Below, in pieces: positions 51,908-59,772 of a DNA stretch of 64,000 nt. Location: the NCBI RefSeq assembly GCF_034321785.1, contig NZ_JAXLPB010000007.1, positions 1 through 64,000 of the forward strand. Direction: 5' to 3'. The notes below the pieces were generated by a model, which saw only the letters and a list, made by a program, of their open reading frames with translations, did not search any database and was not told the origin of the DNA. The position numbers and the translations under genes were made by a program. The stretch is from Fulvimarina uroteuthidis. GTDB taxonomy: Bacteria > Pseudomonadota > Alphaproteobacteria > Rhizobiales > Rhizobiaceae. The stretch's first letter is position 1. The number at the start of each line of letters is the position of its first letter.

Positions 51908-52843
51908 ATGTCTCATCGCCAAACCCAAGCCGCCGCCTTCGAGGCGAGCTTCATCTCGTCCAGTCCCACCGCCCGGCTTCTCGACGACTACGCGCTCTAC
52001 GGCGTGACGCCAGGCTCGGACGAGCGCGACACCCGCGAACTCCCCGACGCCGATCTGACGGAAGCCAGCATTACCGCCCTCATGGAGACGATGGCCTCGA
52101 TCGTGGCCGATACGCGCCTCGAGGACGAGACCGACGAACTTCTCTGGAGTCTCGTCAACACCTTCCACCGCCGGATCGTCCATATCGAAAAGCGCCTCGA
52201 CGACGTCGAACTGAAGCAGCGCCAGTCGCAGCGTGAACAGGACGGTTCGGAAATCCGCAGTGTCGAGCTGGAGCGCCTCGTCGACGAGGGCCGTAGCCTC
52301 TCCCAGACCCGCGACGCCTTCGAGGCGATGCGCGAGTGGGCCGCCGAAAGCTACCACGTCCAGACCGGCTCGCCCTGGCTGCCGCGCACGGGGTCGAAGA
52401 CATCGCACAAGGCAGTGACTGCTGCGGTCATCGACAGCCGGGACTATTTGTCCGCCAAGCGCCGCAAGGAGACCGAGGCCAACTGTCCGGAAGGCACGAA
52501 GATCGCCTTTGCCGGCGGGCACGACGTGACAGAGGTCGGCCCGATCTGGTCGGCTCTCGACAAGGCCCGCGCGAAGTACCCGGATATGGTTCTCGTCCAT
52601 GGTGGAACCGCCAAGGGCGCCGAGTTGATCGCCGCCAAGTGGGCCGCGACGCGCGGCGTGACAGCCGTCGCCTTCAAGCCGGACTGGAACCGCCACGGCA
52701 AGGCCGCACCGTTCAAGCGCAACGATCAGATGCTCGAAATCATGCCACAGGGCGTCATCGCCGCCCCCGGGAACGGTATTACCGAGAACCTCGTCGACAA
52801 GGCGAAGACGCTCGGCATCGCCGTCATGAGGATCGGCGCCTGA
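51908..52843 (+). CDS. DUF2493 (YspA/cpYpsA-SLOG) family protein
   Basis: The 311-aa protein ends with a SLOG-type Rossmann domain: TKIAFAGGHDVTEVGPIWSALD, MVLVHGGTAKGAELIAAKWA and VIAAPGNGITENLVDKA, a nucleotide-binding fold of unknown ligand. The first 190 residues are helical, with coiled-coil character (HIEKRLDDVELKQRQSQREQDG). It is one of the standard hypothetical genes of large alphaproteobacterial plasmids. The ATG at 51908 has an AGAGGAA ribosome-binding site. Confidence 0.88.
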   Translation: MSHRQTQAAAFEASFISSSPTARLLDDYALYGVTPGSDERDTRELPDADLTEASITALMETMASIVADTRLEDETDELLWSLVNTFHRRIVHIEKRLDDVELKQRQSQREQDGSEIRSVELERLVDEGRSLSQTRDAFEAMREWAAESYHVQTGSPWLPRTGSKTSHKAVTAAVIDSRDYLSAKRRKETEANCPEGTKIAFAGGHDVTEVGPIWSALDKARAKYPDMVLVHGGTAKGAELIAAKWAATRGVTAVAFKPDWNRHGKAAPFKRNDQMLEIMPQGVIAAPGNGITENLVDKAKTLGIAVMRIGA

Positions 52844-52963
52844 GGGCGCCTTTCCTTCGAGGTCGCAAAAGATTGGGAACACGAGGGCGCAGATAGCGAT
52901 CGATCGCGCTCCATTTCCCGCTGCTGTTCCGACCTCCTTCTTGCTTAGGCAGACTACATGAAC

Positions 52964-52978
52964 TACCTATTTTAGGTA
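52964..52978. promoter_or_regulatory. Palindromic operator before the toxin-antitoxin pair
   Basis: TACCT-ATTTT-AGGTA is a perfect inverted repeat 23 bp before the antitoxin ATG, where Phd-type antitoxins usually bind to repress their own operon. Confidence 0.55.
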
Positions 52979-53000
52979 TGGGCTAGTACGGATATGAGCG

Positions 53001-53252
53001 ATGAAGCAGTTCACCTTTTCCGACATGAACCGGGTTTCGGGCGAAATCCTCGAGGCGGCATTGATCGAGCCAGTCTCGCTGACGAAGCGCGGCAAGGAAA
53101 AGCTCGTGATCATGACGGCGGAGAAATACGGCCAACTGATTGGCCAATCGCAGACCACTGCTTACGGCTTGAGCGATGCGCCGCAACCTGTCCACGATGA
53201 ACTGATGGCCGGCCTCGACGAGCTTCTAACCAGGAGATCTGACGATGTTTGA
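53001..53252 (+). CDS. Phd/YefM-family antitoxin
   Basis: The 83-aa protein has the Phd/YefM fold signature: TFSDMNRVSGEILEAAL, SLTKRGKEKLVIMTAEKYGQLI. The N-terminus binds operator DNA and the C-terminal tail (ELMAGLDELLTRRS) should neutralise the toxin. It overlaps the downstream toxin gene by 8 bp. Confidence 0.88.
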   Translation: MKQFTFSDMNRVSGEILEAALIEPVSLTKRGKEKLVIMTAEKYGQLIGQSQTTAYGLSDAPQPVHDELMAGLDELLTRRSDDV

Positions 53253-53637
53253 GCCGGGCGACGTCGTTCGGTTCAACTACCTCTGGAAATGGCAGGCGGA
53301 CAAAGGCGAGGAAAGTGGGCGGAAGTCTCGACCGTCCTGTGTTGTCGTGCGAACGCCGACAAGCCCGTCCGCCTTGTATCTCTTCGCTATCACGTCTCAG
53401 AAGCCCGACGGAAACCGCCTGAGCCTTGCGATCCCTCAGATGGAATGCAGGCGAGCGGCGCTCGCACATCCGTCCTGGATTATCCTCGATGAATACAACC
53501 GGACAGTGGATGACCAGGCCTTCGATTTCGAAAGTCCGCATCCGATCGGTCGTTTCAGCCCGGCGTTTCTCCAGGCGATTGCGCGGACTGTGAAGGAAGC
53601 GGCTGCGGTGCGACGTCTGAGCGCAATCAATCGCTGA
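53245..53637 (+). CDS. PemK/MazF-like toxin
   Basis: The 130-aa protein starts FEPGDVVRFNYLWKWQ, typical of the PemK/MazF beta-barrel, and contains GRKSRPSCVVVR (the conserved RP-C/V turn) and SWIILDEYNRTV. Family members are mRNA interferases. The insertion between GDVV and the RP motif is slightly longer than in MazF. It is coupled to the Phd/YefM antitoxin, a mixed but known pairing. Confidence 0.8.
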   Translation: MFEPGDVVRFNYLWKWQADKGEESGRKSRPSCVVVRTPTSPSALYLFAITSQKPDGNRLSLAIPQMECRRAALAHPSWIILDEYNRTVDDQAFDFESPHPIGRFSPAFLQAIARTVKEAAAVRRLSAINR

Positions 53638-53756
53638 CGAAACTGACCGGACCCCTTTGGGACGTCGAATCCATAAGCTCGAAAATGGGCAACCAAGATC
53701 GGCAAATCGTAACGATTCATGCCCGGAATCGCTCTATCTTAAAGGGGCGGACCCAT

Positions 53757-54020
53757 TTATCGAGATCGGCAAAGAACGGCTTCTGGGGTCCGGTTCATAG
53801 GGCGTTCCGCCATGAAGTCGTCCGGAACGCCGATCGTGGCCATCAGTTCGAAGAAGTCGGCCCAGGCTCGCGCACCGGGTTTCGAGGACAGGACGACATC
53901 GCCGGTCGCATCGTCACGTCGAATGAACACCTCGTCTGAATCGAACCGAAACTCCGCAGGCAGCCGAACGGCTTGGCTGGCACCATTCTTGAACAGTTTT
54001 GCGCGCCGTATCTCGCTCAT
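53757..54020 (-). CDS. vapB: VapB-type antitoxin without a partner toxin
   Basis: The 87-aa protein has an AbrB-type swapped-hairpin start (RRAKLFKNGASQAVRLPAEFRFD; EVFIRRDDATGDVVLSS) and the VapB tail region FFELMATIGVPDDFMAERPMNR. After that it ends in TPEAVLCRSR instead of the usual short acidic ending, and no VapC PIN-domain gene follows on the minus strand. The 3' end has probably been joined to unrelated sequence, leaving an orphan antitoxin. Confidence 0.8.
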   Translation of the reverse strand: MSEIRRAKLFKNGASQAVRLPAEFRFDSDEVFIRRDDATGDVVLSSKPGARAWADFFELMATIGVPDDFMAERPMNRTPEAVLCRSR

Positions 54021-54472
54021 ACTCGCCAACCGTCCTGATCCGGGTCTTTCCACGGATATATACGCTTCGCCTGCCTCGCAAGCGCTTCTCATTGCCGTCA
54101 CGCCCATTTTGCGACAGTGTCGTCCCTACCCGTTCGAGGTCTCGACGGTGTCTGCACTCGGTCGCAGGTCGCAACACCTTTCACCCCAATCGGTCGCGGT
54201 ATTCGACTGATCGACCCTGTCTCGAACACCAGCCAGTCGGGTTAAAAGAGCCTTTTCTTCGTCGAGCGCGGGTTCGCCTTCCAATGCGAAATCAGGCCTC
54301 TCCTGTCGTTTCCCGTTTCTTGACGATGCCTGTCCCTGGCCGCTCGGGACGCTTTGCGGTCAACCACGATGACGGTTTCCGGCTGCGCCGGACCCTCCGC
54401 AATCGAGGTGTGACCGCGCGCCCATTCGCAGCTCTGTCGGGGGCATCGAAACGCGAACGACAGGAGATCCTC
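54021..54472 (+). other. 452-bp interval, no gene supported
   Basis: It contains the vapB promoter region and the leader of the ssb gene. Open frames crossing it are extensions of neighbours without start signals. One chance match to half of the regional operator lies near 54056-54070. No repeat or terminator is evident. Confidence 0.4.
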
Positions 54473-54796
54473 ATGCGCTCGATCAACCGCCTCACCATCC
54501 TCGGCCACGTCGGCAACGTCAAAACCTTCGGTAAGGTCACCAAGGTCTCGGTCGCCACCAACCGCAGCTGGACCGACGCGAAGGGTAGGAAGCAGGAACG
54601 CTGCGACTGGGTGCCGGTCACCATTCTCGACGAAGCGCAGGCCAGATGGGTCGCCGAGAACGCATCGAAGGGCGACCGCGTCTACGCCGAAGCGAGGGTT
54701 GGAGAAACATCCTACGGCGAAGGCGAAACCCGCAAGTTCACCATCGACATCATCGCCACGACCTTCAACGTCATGGCCGGGCGGGAAGCCGCCTGA
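54473..54796 (+). CDS. ssb: Short plasmid single-stranded DNA-binding protein
   Basis: The 107-aa protein has the OB-fold order of SSB: MRSINRLTILGHVGNVKTFGKVTKVSVATNRSW (strand 1 onward), CDWVPVTILDEAQARWVAENASKGDRVYAEA (the W-x-P and G-D-x-V-Y-x-E motifs) and FTIDIIATTFNVM. The acidic C-terminal tail used by chromosomal SSB to bind partners is absent, and the protein stops at the OB domain. The start at 54473 follows GGAGATCC. It probably coats DNA during plasmid transfer or replication. Confidence 0.85.
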   Translation: MRSINRLTILGHVGNVKTFGKVTKVSVATNRSWTDAKGRKQERCDWVPVTILDEAQARWVAENASKGDRVYAEARVGETSYGEGETRKFTIDIIATTFNVMAGREAA

Positions 54797-54866
54797 GCCA
54801 GCGACCAATCAGCCGGGCGGCCACCTTCGGATCGCCGTCCGGCTCTCGTCGGCGCGGGACCAGTGG

Positions 54867-55070
54867 TCAGGCGGCGTTCTGATCGTCCGCGAAGATCTCG
54901 TAGGCGACATCGTCCTCCGTTTCGTCGAACCAGGCGTTCTCGATCTCGCCAGTGTTCCACTCGTAGACGAAGCCGACATGGCGGCCGCTATCATTGGAGA
55001 CGATCCGCCCGACGGCGGTTCCGATCATCTTCTTGCTGCTGTTCAGCAAATCTCCCAGGTCGTCAGCCAT
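54867..55070 (-). CDS. Small acidic protein of unknown function
   Basis: The 67-aa protein (MADDLGDLLNSSKKMIGTAV, then GRHVGFVYEWNTGEIENAWFDE) has sensible composition, a tidy start and no hydrophobic segment. It may be a plasmid beta-rich small protein of unknown role. It lies between ssb and the virC-like pair on the minus strand. Confidence 0.55.
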   Translation of the reverse strand: MADDLGDLLNSSKKMIGTAVGRIVSNDSGRHVGFVYEWNTGEIENAWFDETEDDVAYEIFADDQNAA

Positions 55071-55130
55071 GGGGTCCTCGTTGTCTTTCGTTTCGTTGAA
55101 GAGCGCGGCGCTCTCGCTATTGCCTGTCGT

Positions 55131-55886
55131 TCAGGCTGAAGCGTAATTCTTCAGGTCGCCGACGACCCGGTCGATCTCGCGCCAGAAGATCGGTTCGAAC
55201 TGGCCGCGCAGCATGGCGTCGTCGGACCGGACCCGGAGCCGATCGGCCTGATCGTGCAGGCTTTCGAGCAGATCGACCGAGACCCGCTTCGAGGTCCTGA
55301 AGGCGTAGGCGAGCGGAAGGCGCTCCGTCTCCGGCATTGCAGCGAAATCCTCTGCCGGTTCGAACGCGGCCGAGGCGCGTTTGCCGGCGAGCTTTAGAAT
55401 GTCCTTCATCGCAAATCCTCGCTCATCGAGGTCCTTAAGCTGCGGCAGCTGATCGACGCGAGGAACGGCTCGGAGCCACACGAAGCGGGTCTCATTTGAG
55501 TCGTCACTCGCAGTCGTTCCTCTTGTCGTATTCTGCATCGGCGACGGTTCGCTCGCCGCGGCGGATTTCGGGTTAGAGAGCGCGGGCTCCTTCGGTGCAT
55601 CCACTGCCCGATTCGCTCTCGTTGCGTCCGCCGAGCCGTCGTCCGATGCCGGGCGTGCTAACAATCGTTCGGAAGGCTGATCAACCCCTTCCGCGTGCTT
55701 TTTCGAACCGTCACCGGCGTGCGACCGAGGCACGTGGGTCGGGACCGGTTCGTAGCCGCCGCCGAAGCTGACGCCCTCCGGTTTCAGAGCGCCAAGCCGC
55801 GGTCGCTTTCGGCGTCCCGATTGCTGTTTCTCGTCCGAGCGGACACCGGTCTTTGCGTGAACCCTCTTCTCCGGCTCGGCTGTCAT
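55131..55886 (-). CDS. VirC2-like accessory protein (tentative)
   Basis: The 251-aa protein has a disordered basic/Ser-rich first half and a folded C-terminus (RFVWLRAVPRVDQLPQLKDL; RLPLAYAFRTSKRVSVDLLESLHDQADRLR), in which the latter looks like an RHH-type DNA-binding end. It directly follows the ParA/VirC1-like gene with a 1-bp overlap, the same order as virC1-virC2 on Ti plasmids. VirC2 helps the relaxase act at the border or overdrive. The identification depends mainly on context. Confidence 0.5.
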   Translation of the reverse strand: MTAEPEKRVHAKTGVRSDEKQQSGRRKRPRLGALKPEGVSFGGGYEPVPTHVPRSHAGDGSKKHAEGVDQPSERLLARPASDDGSADATRANRAVDAPKEPALSNPKSAAASEPSPMQNTTRGTTASDDSNETRFVWLRAVPRVDQLPQLKDLDERGFAMKDILKLAGKRASAAFEPAEDFAAMPETERLPLAYAFRTSKRVSVDLLESLHDQADRLRVRSDDAMLRGQFEPIFWREIDRVVGDLKNYASA

Positions 55887-56581
55887 CAGGCGGCCTCCAG
55901 CTGTTTCAGGATCGTCTGCGCCTCGTGAAGAGCGTCGCGGTAAAGACGGGCATGGGGCCGCATCAGCGGATTTGGGCTTGTCTCACGTGTTTTAGCGAGG
56001 TCATGCAGTAGGCCTTCGCGATCGACATCCCAGTGTTGCGAACGCTCGAGGAACATCTCATCGAGGATCGGGAAGCGCTCATAGGCTTGCCGCGCGGCGA
56101 GAACCTGCGACTTCTTCGGGCGGGATGGCATACGGGTCAGGACGACGGAAAAGGTCGGCAGACCGTCCGGATCTTCGGTCCGCTTCCGAGCCTCGCAGTA
56201 GTAGTTGAAGGTGTCGGCGGTGATGTCGAGATCGGTCTCGGTCGGCACCATCGGGCAGACGATATGATCGCTCTGTTCGACGACATAGTCGGCCCAGGGA
56301 CCGGCCTCGCCCTTCGTGTCGATGAAGACGGTATCGACCGTTCCGTCGTCATGGGCCGCGTCGAGAATGCCGTCGAGGTCCTCGACAGCCGAGATCGGCT
56401 GAATCGTCAGATCATCCCGATCGATTTTGAGGCGTTTTGCCCAGCGGACGAGCGACAGTTGTGGGTCGGCGTCGAGAACGAGGCATCTCTGATTGTTCGA
56501 CAGGGCGGCGCTCGTCAGGGCTCGGATCAGGCTCGTCTTTCCGCAGCCGCCCTTCCTCGCCAGAGCGGTTATCACCTTCAT
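55886..56581 (-). CDS. ParA/VirC1-like ATPase
   Basis: The 231-aa protein, from ATG 56581 with an AAGGAG ribosome-binding site 6 bp upstream, has a deviant Walker A (ARKGGCGKTSLIR), CLVLDADPQLSLVRWAKR and TVFIDTKGEAGPWADYV. This is a ParA-superfamily ATPase of the VirC1 type, which gathers the relaxosome and coupling protein at the cell pole during conjugation. A longer reading from 56596 adds only MKEIA. It is the second ParA homologue in the window (first at 37472) and diverges from the mobC-relaxase-traG operon. Confidence 0.8.
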   Translation of the reverse strand: MKVITALARKGGCGKTSLIRALTSAALSNNQRCLVLDADPQLSLVRWAKRLKIDRDDLTIQPISAVEDLDGILDAAHDDGTVDTVFIDTKGEAGPWADYVVEQSDHIVCPMVPTETDLDITADTFNYYCEARKRTEDPDGLPTFSVVLTRMPSRPKKSQVLAARQAYERFPILDEMFLERSQHWDVDREGLLHDLAKTRETSPNPLMRPHARLYRDALHEAQTILKQLEAA

Positions 56582-56739
56582 GGCGATCTCCTTCACGGGT
56601 CATGCACTTCGACTGAACGAGCGCAGTCGCGGGTTGCGATGCGCTCGCACGTGGGGTGCCAGTTCGTAAGGGGGTCATGCAACCGGGTCGGCTGAATCGG
56701 CCGAGCAGGTATCACCATTCGGCAACAGGCAGGTGGTAT

Positions 56740-57100
56740 GCGGCACTCTCCTGAACGCATTCGCCATCCGTCACCGGTCAGATGCCTTGCGGCAGGCGGC
56801 AATGGCCTTTCGGCGTTCCGCAGCCGACACCCTCCATATTCCCGTTATCAATCGTCAGTCGACGTCTTGCAGTTTCCAGACGCCATTTGCCTTTCCTCCC
56901 TCGGCACTCGGCACTCGGCATTGGACATTGATCAGTCGTCATGAGGCACGCGCCGTTCGTCACCCTGCAGGCCACATTGTCCTTTCGCCATTCGGGAGCG
57001 TCCACACGCCTTTCGGCATTTGCCTCTTTCCACCAGCCACCTCGCACCTGCCATTCGCCTTTCGCGCTTTGGCATCCGCCTTTCGGCATTCGGCAGTTCT
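56740..57100. repeat. Degenerate short-repeat array between virC-like and mob genes (possible oriT)
   Basis: A core of CGCCTTTCGGCATTCGGC recurs with variation: 56804-56820, 56888-56905, 56979-56996, 57007-57024, 57057-57074 and 57077-57094, with related pieces such as CTCGGCACTCGGCATTGG. There is no coding signal on either strand. The place between divergent transfer genes is where oriT normally lies. The array may bind MobC/VirC proteins. Confidence 0.5.
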
Positions 57101-57241
57101 CAGTTTTGCGGGATCGCGGTCACGGAGGCCGGCGGAACGGCCGTTCGGAAGCCATCGCGGGTTGCTCTGGCTGAGGTCATTCGTTTGGTTGCGGGGAGTG
57201 GATGAGATGATAGCAAGAAATAGGGGTGTTTACTTCACAAG

Positions 57242-57871
57242 GTGGCCCATCATCCGAAACTCACCCGCAACCAGCGCCTGGCGATCGCCAAGGCGTTCAG
57301 GCAAGGGACCAGCGCGCAGGCGCTCTCAGAACGTTACCGCGTCACCAAGCGGACGATCTATTACGCCGCGAAGGGCGAGGAGGACGCGAAGATCGCCTCC
57401 GGCGCGCGCACGCAGATCGTCAACGTTCGCATGACGAAGAATGAAGTCGACGCCTTCGACCGGGTGCTCGAGCGCCACCGGATTGAGCGGCGAGGGGAGG
57501 GGCTACGCTCACTGATCCATGCGGCGAATGGTCTATTCGTCACCGATCAGGACCTGAAGGATCGGCTTCACGGCATGCGGGTGGCGCTGAACCGGGTCGG
57601 CAATAATGTCAGCCAGATTGCAAAACGGATGCACGAGGCGAACCTGCGCGCCCAGCAACCGGCCTTCGCGGATGGCGATCTTGCCGAAATCCGCGAGCTC
57701 GCTGGCATGGTCACGGACTATGGCGATCAGCTTGCTCGCATGATCGAGCGCCAGCAATCGCATGTTGAATTGCGATTAAACGCGGCGTTGACGGCATTGC
57801 GGGACGGCGATGGTGACGGTCTTGACCAGGGTAGCGATGGCAAGGCCGTCGCCAAAGGGGTCTCGCAATGA
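57242..57871 (+). CDS. mobC: MobC-like relaxosome protein with an N-terminal HTH
   Basis: The 209-aa protein starts at GTG 57242. The first 45 residues form an HTH of the transposase/Hin-like kind (RLAIAKAFRQGTSAQALSERYRVTKRTIYYA). Residues about 60-150 match MobC (VNVRMTKNEVDAFDRVLERH; LNRVGNNVSQIAKRMHEANL). MobC proteins open oriT and place the relaxase. The fused HTH could tie the protein to specific oriT repeats such as the array just upstream. It overlaps the relaxase start by 4 bp. Confidence 0.8.
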   Translation: MAHHPKLTRNQRLAIAKAFRQGTSAQALSERYRVTKRTIYYAAKGEEDAKIASGARTQIVNVRMTKNEVDAFDRVLERHRIERRGEGLRSLIHAANGLFVTDQDLKDRLHGMRVALNRVGNNVSQIAKRMHEANLRAQQPAFADGDLAEIRELAGMVTDYGDQLARMIERQQSHVELRLNAALTALRDGDGDGLDQGSDGKAVAKGVSQ

Positions 57872-59772
57872 GCGGGACGATGTCCGCCAGGCCTTCAGGG
57901 CGTCCTGCCTCATCCCCGTCGTCAGCGTCAGCTGTCGCGGCGGTCACCGGCACGCTGTTCGAAGAGGGCTGGGGGCGGACGCGCGGAGCAGGCCATCACG
58001 CTCGCCGTCAGCAGCAGATGACGCGCGCAGCCAGCGGCCATTTTCCTGCAATCTTCAAGCCGGTTAGGAACAGCGGCTGCCGCACGCGGTCCGCGCTCGT
58101 CGCACAGCTGACATACCTCACGACCAAGTCGACGCACATTGTCGACAGCCGCAGCGTCTACGACGGTAAGTCCGAGCTGAACGCCGATCAGATCGCGAAA
58201 GTCGCGGATCGGTTCTCCGGCGCATGGAACGAGCGCTTCAGCCCGAAGCTTGGCCATACGACGCACATGATCATGGCGTTTCCGATCGGCACGAAGGGCG
58301 AGGACGTCCGCACGATCGCCAGCCGGATGGGGGAGCGCTTCTTCGGTCAGGAAGGCCGTCAGTTCGATTACCTGATCGCGGTCCACGAGGACCGTGCCCA
58401 TCCGCACGCGCACATCATCCTGAACCGGCGATCGCCGGACGGCGAGTTCTTCTATCTGAAGCGCGACCATCACTTCAATTACGACGCCTTCCGCGAGGCA
58501 ATGGTCGAGGAGGCCGAAAAGGTCAGCGTGCGCCTGGAAGCGACGCGCCGCATCGATCGCGGCGTTCACAGCTACAAGCCAACGGTCCGCGAGGTCTACC
58601 AGGCGAAGGACGAGGGCAGGGTGCCGGTCGAGCGTCAGCGGACCGGAGGCGACGCCGAGCGGGCGCGGCACGAGATCGGTCTCGTCGCACGGCTCTACCG
58701 CTCGCTCTCGAACGAAGCGACACACGAGAACCGAACCCGAGTTGCTGAAGCGCTTGGCCGAGCGGCCGAGCTTCTGTCACGCGGGCAACCTCTCCAACCG
58801 GACGGAGCAATCACAATGTCCGAAACCCATTCTCTCGAAGAGCTTTCGAGCCGGTTCGCCGATCAGGCGACCTGCGCCGAGACAATGGCGGAAGCCATGG
58901 AGCCGGCAAAACGGGCAGCGTTCGAACGCGAGCTCACCGACATCTATGCCGGCATCGCGCATATGCAGCCGATCGGGCCGCAGTCGCATAGGCTGAACGA
59001 GATCCCGTCCGACGCGGGCGTCTATTCCGACACCAATATCGAACGCGACGTTCTCGTAAGGCTGTCGGAGGCGGATGTTCGGGCGCAGGTCGAGACCGCG
59101 CTCGAGGGCACCGGCATCGATGCGGATCGGGTCATCGCGCGGATCGAGACAGGGGCGAACAGCGCGGCGCTGGAACGTCAGTGGCTCGCCGACGATCTTT
59201 GGGCGATCGCGCAGACCGATCGGCTCGATCTCGAACGCGACGATCACCGGGACATCGCGACCGAGCGGTTGAACGACATGCATGTCGCGCTCGGCGATGC
59301 GTTGCATCGCGCTGGCGTCCTGCGCAACGACGGGGCGACCGAGGCAGCCGCCGTCACCGACGCGAACCTCGTCGCCAGCGAGCGCGCATCAACGAGCGAA
59401 GAAGCGCGAACCTACGCCGACGAGACCGATGCGGTCCTCCGAGACACGCTCTCAGCGATGCGGGCAAACAGCGCGATGAATCCATTCGAAAACGAGGCCG
59501 ACGGCGCCCGCTTCCGGGAAGCGGTCGAAGAACATCTCGATGAGACCGCAATCGAAACTGTGAAGCAGGGCGACGAGAGCGCCTTGGCCGATCTTGCTGA
59601 TGACCGCCTGGACCGGCTCTACCTCGCCAAAGCCTATCTGCAATCCGATGCCGCGACCGCGACCGGCGGCGCGGCGCAGGATGTCATGCGCGAGATCGCG
59701 GAGACCGAAGTCAACCGGGCTCGCGAGCGCCATGGCGAAAGCCATAACGAGCCGGGAACACGGCATGGGTAA
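57868..59772 (+). CDS. MOBP-type relaxase (VirD2-like)
   Basis: The 634-aa protein nicks oriT and carries the strand. Motifs: a candidate nicking tyrosine in LVAQLTYLTTKS (Tyr83), motif II around GHTTHMIMAFPIG and the metal-binding motif III HEDRAHPHAHIILNR (His178, His180, His182). The N-terminal 65 residues before the relaxase core are low-complexity and may not be part of the fold, so a downstream start is possible (for example M51, MTRAASGHF). The C-terminal 300 residues are helical and acidic, likely for recruitment. It is coupled to mobC and traG. Confidence 0.88.
   Translation: MSGTMSARPSGRPASSPSSASAVAAVTGTLFEEGWGRTRGAGHHARRQQQMTRAASGHFPAIFKPVRNSGCRTRSALVAQLTYLTTKSTHIVDSRSVYDGKSELNADQIAKVADRFSGAWNERFSPKLGHTTHMIMAFPIGTKGEDVRTIASRMGERFFGQEGRQFDYLIAVHEDRAHPHAHIILNRRSPDGEFFYLKRDHHFNYDAFREAMVEEAEKVSVRLEATRRIDRGVHSYKPTVREVYQAKDEGRVPVERQRTGGDAERARHEIGLVARLYRSLSNEATHENRTRVAEALGRAAELLSRGQPLQPDGAITMSETHSLEELSSRFADQATCAETMAEAMEPAKRAAFERELTDIYAGIAHMQPIGPQSHRLNEIPSDAGVYSDTNIERDVLVRLSEADVRAQVETALEGTGIDADRVIARIETGANSAALERQWLADDLWAIAQTDRLDLERDDHRDIATERLNDMHVALGDALHRAGVLRNDGATEAAAVTDANLVASERASTSEEARTYADETDAVLRDTLSAMRANSAMNPFENEADGARFREAVEEHLDETAIETVKQGDESALADLADDRLDRLYLAKAYLQSDAATATGGAAQDVMREIAETEVNRARERHGESHNEPGTRHG

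Noticed and set aside
54056..54072. Half-match to the regional operator (ATATACGCTTCG)
   Set aside because: Only one half agrees, it is 40 kb from the regulon and upstream of an orphan vapB.
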